DNA from: Bacillota bacterium
GTDB lineage: Bacteria > Bacillota > Clostridia > Christensenellales > SZUA-584
DNA length: 16,033 nucleotides
Direction of reading: 5' to 3'
Assembly: GCA_023399095.1 (NCBI GenBank)
Contig: JAEWQS010000080.1
Span: 1-16,033, forward strand
The translations under genes were made by a program, and so were the position numbers. Below are positions 7,629 to 14,296 of this stretch, piece by piece. The notes under the pieces were generated by a model, which ran no database searches, was not told the origin of the DNA, and saw only the letters and a program-made list of their open reading frames with translations. Every line of letters begins with the position of its first letter. Positions within the stretch are counted from its first letter, which is position 1.

Positions 7629-8654
7629 TTATTTTGCGGTTTGATACACCTTTATATTGAACCACATATGTTTCTTTTCTCCTGGCCGTATTTTGAGACA
7701 TGTCCCCCTCGCCGCCGATTCTTCAAGACCCCAAATCATGTCGTTTCTCGGTAAAAATCCGAGAACATACGTGTTGCCATAGCGGGGATAGCCTTCATCT
7801 CCATTCGTCACATGCCAGATGACGTTATGGGGGAACGCTTTCACATCCCATGTCATTTCCGTACATATATTCTTTTTGATATTTGTAATAGTCGTTACTC
7901 CCTTTTTTAGGTGATTCACTTCTATACATTCATCAGTGCCCGCACCTTCACCCAAGACCATGCGAAGGTCCACACGGTCGCCGTTCTTGTCAGCCAAGTA
8001 TGGCCATATGCCGGTACTGCCGGTTTCAAAACGTGAGCGTGGCGATGAAAAATAAGCCTTCACTTCGCTGCCCGGCATATCGATAATACAGTTTTCGTCA
8101 ATGAAATTCGACCCAAAGTTCGGGTGGAAACCCCATTGATAATCGAGTTCGAGACGGCCGATGTTTTCTGCGGTTTCACGGATATATAGCGTTGCATCAC
8201 GCGCTTTGAGGGAGATATGCTTTTCGACCCTGAAGGGTGTTTTTGTCGTCTTGACGAAGAATTTCAGCATCACCTCTTCCGGCTCATCCTTGATGACTTC
8301 ATACTCCCAAGGCAGATACCAAAGCTCGCCATATTGGGGGATTAGGGCGTGTTTGTAGGTACAGGGAGTTCCCACATTCGGAAAGCATTCAAACCAACCT
8401 CCCGTATACCAGTCAGTCAGCATTTGGGTGTCTTTCGGGGAGTCTGTCATCTTTTTTAAGCAGCTTAAACCCAGAGGCGATCTCCAAACAAGATCAATAT
8501 CCCTTTCCTTTAAATTGAATTCTATGATTTCCGTACCCTTGTCAACGAGTATTGATATTCGGAGTTTTTCGTTTTCCAACGCCACCGTCCGCAACCCCAT
8601 AAGTGAATACTCAGTAAACCGGCAGCCGTGGTTTCTTTCGCTTTGATAAAGCAT
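7629..8654 (-). CDS. DUF4432 / aldose-1-epimerase-like protein
   Basis: This is a cytoplasmic protein of 341 residues with no signal peptide or membrane segment. The start (RFTEYSLMGLRTVALENEKL), the IDLVWRSPLG strand, the central DYQWGFHPNFG with His177, and the C-terminal WGLEESAARG block resemble DUF4432 and the wider galactose-mutarotase fold, in which a His and an acidic residue interconvert sugar anomers. The actual substrate and activity are not established for this group, so mutarotase or isomerase function is inference. An AGGGAGG site precedes the ATG at 8654. The gene follows the GH57-like gene by 21 bases and is certainly cotranscribed with it, which suggests it acts on the released sugar. 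Confidence 0.75.
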   Translation of the reverse strand: MLYQSERNHGCRFTEYSLMGLRTVALENEKLRISILVDKGTEIIEFNLKERDIDLVWRSPLGLSCLKKMTDSPKDTQMLTDWYTGGWFECFPNVGTPCTYKHALIPQYGELWYLPWEYEVIKDEPEEVMLKFFVKTTKTPFRVEKHISLKARDATLYIRETAENIGRLELDYQWGFHPNFGSNFIDENCIIDMPGSEVKAYFSSPRSRFETGSTGIWPYLADKNGDRVDLRMVLGEGAGTDECIEVNHLKKGVTTITNIKKNICTEMTWDVKAFPHNVIWHVTNGDEGYPRYGNTYVLGFLPRNDMIWGLEESAARGTCLKIRPGEKKHMWFNIKVYQTAK

Positions 8655-8675
8655 GTCTGCCCTCCCTAAAGCCCG

Positions 8676-10217
8676 TCATACTCTCTCAATCAATACGCCG
8701 CCAACGAGTCTTCGTGCTTCAACAAGCGTATCCGCACGAACAGCATATTCCGAGGAATACAGCATTTTACCTCCGGATGCTGATATCGAGCTAATATCTC
8801 TTGACTGTTCAATCATCGAAATGGCTAGTTCCGCTTTTTCCCGCTCTTCACGATCTGACGACAGCTTCATGGCAGCAGCTTTCTGAAGCACAAGTTCCTG
8901 TTGTATGCCCAGTATCTCCCGAAGCGTATCAACAGCCTTATCGGGCAATTTGCTTCTGTCCACACCGCCGGCCAGCATTTCAGCCATCAATAGGTTATCA
9001 AAGCAATATCCATAATTGAAGGGGTGCACAATATGAGGCGCATCCGGCAAAGTCGGGGGCCACTGGCCATCGGAATTGTAAGAGTTCGTAAGGTGGTACC
9101 ATGCTCTTTTCAGCGTTTCCTTATTCATGGAAGAACCAATGGCATTCAATTTTTCCCGCACAAGATCCTGCCAAGGACGAAGCATCCTGGCCATGGGCGT
9201 GTTTGCCCAGGTGGAAGCCTTAGCGCCATGCCATGCACAGTCATCATCGAAACAGATGGCCTCCGGAAGCGGCGGAAGATCATTGCACGCTTGATCGAAA
9301 TTAATGAACTCTCCCATCTTGCTGACTTCGGTGATCAATCGGATGAGATTGTCTTTTGATTGAGGCGTCTTTTCAAAAACATTGTCGGGCTTATTGTGGA
9401 ATTTAAGACGGAACCAGCCGTTGGTACCCACATATTCCGCGTCGTCGGCGAATATGATTAACGCGCCTTCCGGCTCTCCGGGCTTTTGTGCCGAATATTT
9501 GGAAATTAGGCTCATATACTCTTCAAAGCTGTAGCCTTTCATTCCCATGAAATATCTTACCGCAAATTGCGCAACGCGGTCGGTACGCAGAAACATGCGG
9601 AGGCTGCCGTTTTCAAGCCCAGAAATTTTGTCAAACGGAAAATGAATCGCCCTTTCATCGCCGGGCAAATCATATTTGAACGCGAAATTGTAGAAGGCCG
9701 GTTCCTTGCTGAATTCTTTCTCGTATATTTCCGGGCGCTGGGGGGTGCCATCTGCCATGCAAGAGCGGCTGTAGGCCTCGAAGTCTCCAATCAAGTTCTT
9801 GTAGCCGCATTCAGCCACCTGCTTCGGCACATAGCTTCTCCATCCGCATTCGGGATTCCAGAAGCTTTTGGGCTGAATTCCAAGATACTTCACGTACGCC
9901 TCATTGGAGAATCGGATTGACCAGACACCGTCTTCCTTCGGGAAATTTGGAAGCATTGGGTGAGCATAGGGTGATCCCATGAATTCGCACATGCCCGATG
10001 ATATTGCCGCCTTAAGTTTATCCAGCACATCAGGAGCAATCTTCGCGATCTGTTCTATGGTATAGCCCGAGGCTTCGAATACGTACTTTGTGTTCGCAAA
10101 GTATTCTTTCATGGTATCCAGAATAAGCTCATAACTTTCGCGGATAACGAATTCGTATTTGTCCGGCGTAAGATAGGCGTAATTGAGATTGGCATGGAAA
10201 ATTGCTATATACTTCAT
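8676..10217 (-). CDS. GH57-like glycoside hydrolase
   Basis: This cytoplasmic protein has 513 residues and no export signal. The opening 'YIAIFHANLNYAYL' (3-16), 'MGSPYAHPMLPNF' (80-92), 'SFWNPECGWRSYVP' (118-131) and 'ALIIFADDAEYVG' (252-264) follow the order of the conserved GH57 regions. By analogy Glu123 would be the nucleophile and Asp258 or Asp259 the acid/base; this assignment is inference. Family 57 includes alpha-amylases, glucanotransferases, branching enzymes and galactosidases, so the substrate is open. The first block lacks the usual His-Gln-Pro, and the ~510-residue length differs from the big amylopullulanases. It is the first gene of a minus-strand pair with the DUF4432 protein and diverges from the AraC regulator at 10346. 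The ATG at 10217 has an AGAGGGG site upstream. Confidence 0.7.
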   Translation of the reverse strand: MKYIAIFHANLNYAYLTPDKYEFVIRESYELILDTMKEYFANTKYVFEASGYTIEQIAKIAPDVLDKLKAAISSGMCEFMGSPYAHPMLPNFPKEDGVWSIRFSNEAYVKYLGIQPKSFWNPECGWRSYVPKQVAECGYKNLIGDFEAYSRSCMADGTPQRPEIYEKEFSKEPAFYNFAFKYDLPGDERAIHFPFDKISGLENGSLRMFLRTDRVAQFAVRYFMGMKGYSFEEYMSLISKYSAQKPGEPEGALIIFADDAEYVGTNGWFRLKFHNKPDNVFEKTPQSKDNLIRLITEVSKMGEFINFDQACNDLPPLPEAICFDDDCAWHGAKASTWANTPMARMLRPWQDLVREKLNAIGSSMNKETLKRAWYHLTNSYNSDGQWPPTLPDAPHIVHPFNYGYCFDNLLMAEMLAGGVDRSKLPDKAVDTLREILGIQQELVLQKAAAMKLSSDREEREKAELAISMIEQSRDISSISASGGKMLYSSEYAVRADTLVEARRLVGGVLIERV

Positions 10218-10255
10218 GGTCTGCTTCCCCTCTTATACGTTCATTTTATACTCTA

Positions 10256-10283
10256 TTTATACTACTTATATTAAATATGTAAA
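10256..10283 (-). promoter_or_regulatory. candidate promoter of the GH57-like operon
   Basis: On the minus strand TTTACA (10283-10278) and TATAAA (10261-10256) are spaced by 16 bases and match sigma-A well (5/6 each). The -35 box lies directly beside that of the divergent regulator promoter, so a single bound regulator could act on both. Confidence 0.5.
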
Positions 10284-10313
10284 TGGAAATTTGCGTTGCG
10301 TATATGGTATAAT
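10284..10313 (+). promoter_or_regulatory. candidate extended -10 promoter of the AraC gene
   Basis: TATAAT at 10308-10313 is a perfect -10 box preceded by TG (TGGTATAAT, an extended -10). A weak -35, TGGAAA, lies at 10284-10289 with 18-base spacing. The transcript would begin near 10320, with the GAGGAG site at 10335-10340 and the ATG at 10346. Confidence 0.6.
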
Positions 10314-10345
10314 GATATATATAAATCAATCCGCGAGGAGTCATA

Positions 10346-11170
10346 ATGTTGGAACACGTATGGAACAAAAAGAAGGAAAGCACCGACCTGAATGTTTGTC
10401 AGTTCGGTATTGAACACTGTGAACCGTTGCATGCCTATGGCCCTGCAGTCAGAGACCATTTCCTTATCCACTGTGTACTTGATGGGAAGGGAATATTCCA
10501 TTGCGGCAACAAACAATTCCATATAGAGAAGGGTCAGGGATTTCTGATATATCCCGATATTGTGACGTTCTATCAGGCCGACGAACAAGAGCCATGGTCT
10601 TATGCGTGGATCGGGCTTCAGGGCGTTAAGGCCGAATACTACCTCAAAAGCGCCGGGCTTAGCCACGATTCGCTGGTGTTCAGCTTTCAGGATGCGGAAA
10701 GGATAAACGGTATCATCAAAAGAATGCTTTCCGTCAGCATTATCGATACGCATGGCGAACTGGTGACGCTCAGCTGTTTGTATGATTTTCTGGCGCTTCT
10801 GACGGAATCGGGGAACAACAGCACAAACCAAATGACCAGACAGGATCGTAGTGAATTATATCTACGTAAGACGATTGAATATATGGAAAAGAACTATTCC
10901 AGACACCTGGGAATCGAGGATATTGCGCAGGCTATCGGACTAGACAGGAACTACCTTGGCGTCATATTTAAAAAGGGCGTTAGCATGACACTGAAAGAGT
11001 TTTTGACGGTTTTTCGTGTAAACCGGGCATGCGAACTGTTGGAAGACATTAAGCTGTCCGTTGGAGATGTTGCCCGATCCGTGGGTTATGATGATCCGCT
11101 GCTTTTCTCAAAAGTATTCAAAAACATTAAGGGCGTATCCCCGTCCAAGTTTCGTGACAACATCCCATAA
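10346..11170 (+). CDS. AraC-family regulator with cupin sensing domain
   Basis: This 274-residue one-component regulator has an N-terminal half (about 20-110) with the cupin pattern seen in AraC-type sugar sensors: 'DHFLIHCVLDGKGIFHCG', 'FHIEKGQGFLIYPDI' and 'PWSYAWIGLQG'. The C-terminal 100 residues hold two helix-turn-helix units: 'LGIEDIAQAIGLDRNYLGVI' (around 186-205), and 'VGDVARSVGYDDPLLFSKVF' followed by the conserved 'GVSPSKF' end. Size is typical. GAGGAG sits five bases before the ATG. It is divergent from the GH57-like operon with overlapping promoter elements, so it most likely controls that operon in response to an intracellular sugar. Confidence 0.9.
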   Translation: MLEHVWNKKKESTDLNVCQFGIEHCEPLHAYGPAVRDHFLIHCVLDGKGIFHCGNKQFHIEKGQGFLIYPDIVTFYQADEQEPWSYAWIGLQGVKAEYYLKSAGLSHDSLVFSFQDAERINGIIKRMLSVSIIDTHGELVTLSCLYDFLALLTESGNNSTNQMTRQDRSELYLRKTIEYMEKNYSRHLGIEDIAQAIGLDRNYLGVIFKKGVSMTLKEFLTVFRVNRACELLEDIKLSVGDVARSVGYDDPLLFSKVFKNIKGVSPSKFRDNIP

Positions 11171-11463
11171 TAACAAATCCTCAACGATTTCGTTATAAAT
11201 CCGAGAGTCGTCAATTCTACCCTTGTAAATCATCATTAAGTAAAAGTCGGTATATATTTGTTGTTATATCGAGTAACACCTTACTGGATATAGTTAATTT
11301 AACCTTTCGCCGTTTGCAACTAAACTGCTCTAATAATTTATATATCGCCCCCAGGCGGCATGCCTATTGTTCAAATTTATAAGCATGCCGGCCAAAAGGC
11401 CTGTTTTAAGGGTTATTTACGATTCCACCTAGGTTAAGCGACCAAAAAAGCAGTCACTCATAG
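11171..11463. other. noncoding gap with hairpins
   Basis: No coding frame is recognisable. CGGCATGC (11356-11363) and GCATGCCG (11383-11390) form an 8-bp stem with a 19-base loop. GGCC-AAAA-GGCC (11390-11401) followed by TGTTTT could be a weak terminator for the AraC gene. The stretch ends at the left inverted repeat of the insertion sequence. Confidence 0.4.
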
Positions 11464-11505
11464 TGAACCTGTCAAGCGAAAGTAGACAAGAAAAAAGTAA
11501 TTATG

Positions 11506-11542
11506 AAAAGCCCTGTTCAATTCAAAATAGAACAGGGCTTTT
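11506..11542 (-). terminator. terminator at the end of the IS transposase
   Basis: AAAAGCCCTGTTC (11506-11518) and GAACAGGGCTTTT (11530-11542) are perfect 13-base complements with an 11-base loop. The stem has A- and T-runs at both ends, so it can terminate in both directions. The orfB stop codon lies in the loop region. Confidence 0.8.
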
Positions 11543-12379
11543 GTAATCCAAAGCAGCGGCCAAACGATCATGGTTAAAGTAAGTGACAAAGCGATCCAAT
11601 GTGCCTTTCAAGTCGTCCGTGTTTTGTAGATTGAAATCCAGATAAAGTTCTTCTTTGATCCAACCATTCAGTGCTTCAATAATCGGATTGTCTGTTGGTG
11701 TTCCAGCCCGTGACATTGATCGAGTAATGGCATAACCTTCATGTGCCATCTGATAAGCTCTGGAGGAATAGACGGAGCCTTGATCGGTGTGTAAAATTAC
11801 TGACGCTGTCTGATTGTTCTTCTTGCCGATTTTCTGCTTTAGGATATCTAGGCAATGATAATAAGGCATGTTGTTCCCGTTACGAGAGAAGCTGTGTGCC
11901 ATGATTTCGTTATTGAAAATGTCGAGAAGCAACGTCCATTCGTATAGAATGCCTTTGTTCCTAATGCATGTCATGTCGGAAACCACTATTGATAGTGGGC
12001 GTTCGGCATTCCAATTACCTTTCACGAGGTTTGGAAAATGGATGCTCTCTGCTCCGGCCTTGCGATAACGATAAGTGCGGGCTCTGGAACGGATTCCCGC
12101 ATTTTTACAGCACTTATGTGCAAGATTGTCGCTGAATAGCCAGCCGGTTTCCCGTCGGATGTTCGCAGCAAGTCTGTGGTAGCCCCAAGATTTGTGGTGT
12201 TTATTTTGCTCAAGCAGAAGTGCGGTCAAGTCTAAACGGTTCTGCTCATATTGGTTATGGGTATCCTTGCGGTTAAGCCATTTATAATATCCACTGGGGT
12301 TGATATCCATCAATTTCAGAAGAAAACTAACCGGATATTTTACTTTGAGGATTTCAGTGATTTCGTACTCTTGTCGCAA
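11522..12379 (-). CDS. IS3-family transposase OrfB (DDE integrase domain)
   Basis: This is the catalytic half of the transposase, 285 residues when counted from the TTG at 12379. It has the N-terminal HTH_21-like segment ('HKSWGYHRLAANIRR') and an rve domain with Asp135 in VVSDMTCI, Asp199 in LHTDQGS and Glu235 in NPIIEALNGW. There are 35 residues between the last two, which is the D-D(35)-E pattern of IS3 elements. The frame stays open upstream of the TTG into the orfA overlap, as expected for a product made as an OrfAB fusion by -1 frameshifting rather than from its own start. It acts on the terminal inverted repeats at 11464 and 12795. Confidence 0.92.
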   Translation of the reverse strand: MRQEYEITEILKVKYPVSFLLKLMDINPSGYYKWLNRKDTHNQYEQNRLDLTALLLEQNKHHKSWGYHRLAANIRRETGWLFSDNLAHKCCKNAGIRSRARTYRYRKAGAESIHFPNLVKGNWNAERPLSIVVSDMTCIRNKGILYEWTLLLDIFNNEIMAHSFSRNGNNMPYYHCLDILKQKIGKKNNQTASVILHTDQGSVYSSRAYQMAHEGYAITRSMSRAGTPTDNPIIEALNGWIKEELYLDFNLQNTDDLKGTLDRFVTYFNHDRLAAALDYKSPVLF

Positions 12380-12726
12380 CCAGTAACGTACTCCTTGTTT
12401 GCACCAACTCCTTCCACCCAGTATCCTTTTTTTAATCGTTCGATTTCAATTTCTTGTTTCGCCACCAGTAATCGTAATCTCTCAACCTCCGAAAGCGACT
12501 TGCTGGTGCTCAATGCTGCATATGGATTCCCTGTTCGTTTCCTAGGTTGCAAACCTTCTTCACCAGACTCTTGATATTTCCGTACCCAATCGCAAATCAG
12601 GGTATGCCTAGCCCTCTCTTCTTTCGATAGCTGTTTCACGGACACATGCTTTTCCGTATGCCGCTTTACGATCCGCAGCTTTTCCTCAAAACTCCACTTC
12701 CTGAACTTTTGTCCCTTGCTCGCCAT
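12340..12726 (-). CDS. IS3-family transposase OrfA (DNA-binding, HTH)
   Basis: This 128-residue DNA-binding half has an N-terminal helix-turn-helix ('WSFEEKLRIVKRHTEKHVSV', 'TLICDWVRKYQESGEEGL') and a leucine-zipper-like coil ('LSEVERLRLLVAKQEIEIER') used for multimerisation. The ATG at 12726 has a GGGGGTG site upstream. It overlaps orfB by 40 bases in the -1 frame. A run of seven A (minus strand, positions 12433-12427) lies in frame as TTA-AAA-AAA-GG and is a good slippery heptamer for making the OrfAB fusion. Confidence 0.9.
   Translation of the reverse strand: MASKGQKFRKWSFEEKLRIVKRHTEKHVSVKQLSKEERARHTLICDWVRKYQESGEEGLQPRKRTGNPYAALSTSKSLSEVERLRLLVAKQEIEIERLKKGYWVEGVGANKEYVTGCDKSTKSLKSSK
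12427..12433 (-). promoter_or_regulatory. slippery heptamer for -1 ribosomal frameshifting
   Basis: In the orfA frame the minus strand reads TTA AAA AAA GGA, giving A-AAA-AAA followed by G. A -1 slip enters the orfB frame, which is open from here through the TTG start at 12379 to the end of the integrase domain. This is the standard expression signal of IS3-family elements. Confidence 0.75.
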
Positions 12727-12744
12727 TCATTTCACCCCCATATA

Positions 12745-12781
12745 AAAAGTAGACACTATCCTTTTGATAATGTCTACTTTT
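12745..12781. repeat. subterminal hairpin of the insertion sequence
   Basis: AAAAGTAGACA (12745-12755) and TGTCTACTTTT (12771-12781) are perfect complements, extended inward by TATC/GATA after one mismatch. The right arm belongs to the terminal inverted repeat. The hairpin lies just upstream of the orfA ribosome binding site and may limit transposase expression from outside transcription. Confidence 0.6.
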
Positions 12782-12795
12782 ATCTTACAGGTTCA

Positions 12796-13012
12796 ATTTC
12801 AAAGTGTAGTAAAAATGTAGTGGTAACCTCGATTCGAATAAAAACTTTCTATACGACTTTTTCGAGCAGCAACAAAAGGGACTTTGCGCATTTTGGCATC
12901 ATTTGTGTATTGTCTCTTTACGTACTGCCTAGTCCTTTTTACCATCATTTCATTAGTCGGTTTTGGCTAACCAAATGCCTAAAACCTCGATAAATACTGG
13001 GTTTTCACATAT
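12796..13012. other. gap between IS and tRNA fragment
   Basis: No supported gene is present. TGTAGT recurs at 12805-12810 and 12816-12821 with an 11-base period. A 'AAAACCTCGATAAATACTGGGTTTTCAC' type stretch, given here only by position (12980-13007), precedes the tRNA fragment. Such a layout resembles the noncoding margin downstream of tRNA-targeting integrase genes, but no integrase coding is recognisable. Confidence 0.35.
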
Positions 13013-13013
13013 A

Positions 13014-13067
13014 CCGCCTTCCATGGTAAGGAAGGGGTCTTCAGTTCGAATCTGACTAGTAGCTCTA
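13014..13067 (+). tRNA. 3' half of a tRNA-Thr(GGT)-like gene, probable integration scar
   Basis: The anticodon stem CTTCC (13018-13022) and GGAAG (13030-13034) enclose the loop ATGGTAA with anticodon GGT. They are followed by a 5-base variable segment, a T-arm with loop TTCGAAT (13045-13051), the acceptor half TAGTAGC and discriminator T; the end is CTA instead of CCA. No D arm or 5' acceptor half exists upstream, so only the anticodon-to-3' part is present. This is the usual extent of a tRNA attachment core. A strong terminator follows at 13072. The A at loop position 32 and a mismatched outer T-stem pair suggest decay. Confidence 0.6.
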
Positions 13068-13071
13068 GAAA

Positions 13072-13107
13072 AAAGCTCCAAATCACAAAATTGGGATTTG
13101 GAGCTTT
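13072..13107 (+). terminator. terminator behind the tRNA fragment
   Basis: AAAGCTCCAAATC (13072-13084) and GATTTGGAGCTTT (13095-13107) form a perfect 13-bp stem with a 10-base loop. The position right after the tRNA 3' end is what a native tRNA terminator would have. Confidence 0.75.
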
Positions 13108-13268
13108 GCTATTTCTAGATTCTTCATCAGGCATGCCGTGTCTCTGAGCCGGACTCAGAATGATGACCAATAATATATTTCCCTAATTAAAAGGATTTCT
13201 GACATTTCTCGCGTATTATATAAATAGGTGTATTGTCATATTACGCCAATACTATATGGAGATTTTCT

Positions 13269-13616
13269 ATGGACGCAGCCGATAAGGAAAAAATCGAAAA
13301 GATCATACGTGACAGAAAAGCGGCGCACAGTGAACTTAACCAAAAGTCCACTGTATACCGTGCATTTCTTGGATTAGAGGAAAAAGCGTTTAAGGACGGC
13401 GCGCTTACCAAGCGTGAGAAAGAGCTGATTGCGGTGGGCATATCCGTCGTGATCAACTGCGAATCGTGCATGGATTGGCACATTCATCAGGCGTTGCAAA
13501 GCGGCGCGACCGATCAGCAGATTATCGAGGCGATTGAGGTTGGCATCGAGATGGGCGGCGGCCCCGCGACGGTATCGGCGCGGTTTGCGCTCAAAGTGCT
13601 GGAATATCATATGTAA
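13269..13616 (+). CDS. AhpD-like / carboxymuconolactone decarboxylase family protein
   Basis: This is a small cytoplasmic protein of 115 residues. The core 'KREKELIAVGISVVINCESC' followed by MDWHIHQAL gives the C-x-x-C-x-x-x-H motif of AhpD-like peroxidase/thiol oxidoreductases, and 'AIEVGIEMGGGPA' is the typical second helix of the family. The paired Cys suggests a thiol redox role rather than decarboxylation; the partner is unknown. The ATG at 13269 is chosen for the GGAG site at 13258-13261; the upstream in-frame TTG at 13233 has no such site. The gene stands alone after the tRNA scar. Confidence 0.88.
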   Translation: MDAADKEKIEKIIRDRKAAHSELNQKSTVYRAFLGLEEKAFKDGALTKREKELIAVGISVVINCESCMDWHIHQALQSGATDQQIIEAIEVGIEMGGGPATVSARFALKVLEYHM

Positions 13617-13655
13617 TTATTATTTAGATGTACAGACTTATGAAGGTGTGAATAT

Positions 13656-14237
13656 ATGGCCTATTTTGATGCTAAAATGTTACCAACTCCCCGAAACGAA
13701 TATATCTGTTTTCTGGATATTATGGGGATGCAAGCAAAGATGCTGCAAAGTTTAAAGCAAGCTTGTAATATGATTTTTAAGCTACATGCGACAATTATTG
13801 AAATCTTACGTAAAAGTGGCTATTCTGGTATCTCTGTCTATCCATCATGGATGGAATATATAAATTACACATGGCAGGGACGTGCCTTACAAAGCTTCCC
13901 TTGAGTTTACTGCTAAAGTCGGATATAAAGAACAAAATTAATTGGCGAACCTACGATTAAAGCTTATAAAGGAGAACCAAAAGCTTCTCCTTTCGGAATT
14001 AGCATTGACCCATGCTTAAGTGAAGGAAATAGCGGAAAAGGAAGCGGGTATATAAGCAGCACATAGAAATGGTTTAAAAATAGTGAAATTGTTATAGAAG
14101 AAAGCCTTATAGTTGATCTTACTCGAAAAATCTTCGAGTATTATAAGTGGGCCAGCAAGAATATAAATGAAGTTCACTATCCTATGGATAGTAGAGAAAA
14201 AAATATAAGATTATTTAAGAGTTACTATAGTTTATAA
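13656..14237 (+). pseudogene. decayed hypothetical gene with several frameshifts
   Basis: A good start (GAAGGTG site, ATG at 13656) opens a frame that stops at 13904. It begins MAYFDAKMLPTPRNEYICFL, then DIMGMQAKMLQSL. Near 13850 the frame shifts; another frame then reads DVPYKASLEFTAKVGYKEQ (about 13880-13937). A missing A near 13938 shifts again into IGEPTIKAYKGEPKASPFGI and on to KWASKNINEVHYPMD, ending at TAA 14235-14237, with one in-frame TAG inside. All pieces are in order, so this was one gene, and a middle segment is probably also deleted. The FLDIMG start recalls uncharacterised proteins with a cyclase-like opening, but no function can be given. Confidence 0.7.
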
Positions 14238-14263
14238 ATCCCTCCCTCCCGTCGCACAACAAA

Positions 14264-14283
14264 AGCGGCCAATGCTGGCCGCT
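14264..14283 (-). terminator. terminator of the small Cys-rich gene
   Basis: AGCGGCCA (14264-14271) and TGGCCGCT (14276-14283) form a GC-rich 8-bp stem with a 4-base loop. On the minus strand it is followed by TTTTGTTGT. It lies 13 bases after the stop of the minus-strand gene at 14297. Confidence 0.75.
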
Positions 14284-14296
14284 ATGTATTGCATGA

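Larger units (their letters stand above)
11464..12795 (-). mobile_element. complete IS3-family insertion sequence (1332 bp)
   Basis: The element is bounded by imperfect 25-base terminal inverted repeats, 11464-11488 and 12771-12795. Both begin TGAACCTGT and share AAAGTAGACA at their inner end; the middle six bases differ. Inside are orfA and orfB on the minus strand in the classic overlapping -1 arrangement. Both frames are intact, so the copy may still be active. No direct repeat of three to five bases is seen at the two flanks (TAG on the left, ATT on the right), although IS3 elements normally create one. Confidence 0.85.

Noticed and set aside
9567..9920. Long plus-strand open frames inside the GH57-like gene
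   Set aside because: They are antisense shadows of a well-conserved coding frame, with no own start signals.
10271..10831. 186-codon open frame on the minus strand
   Set aside because: Mirror of the AraC gene with no ribosome site or family features.
13143..13159. TCTGAG/CTCAGA hairpin before the AhpD-like gene
   Set aside because: A six-base stem without T-run or link to a gene end; could be chance.
13199..13226. CTGACA and TAAATA as promoter of the AhpD-like gene
   Set aside because: Spacing and -10 match are poor; not enough to list.
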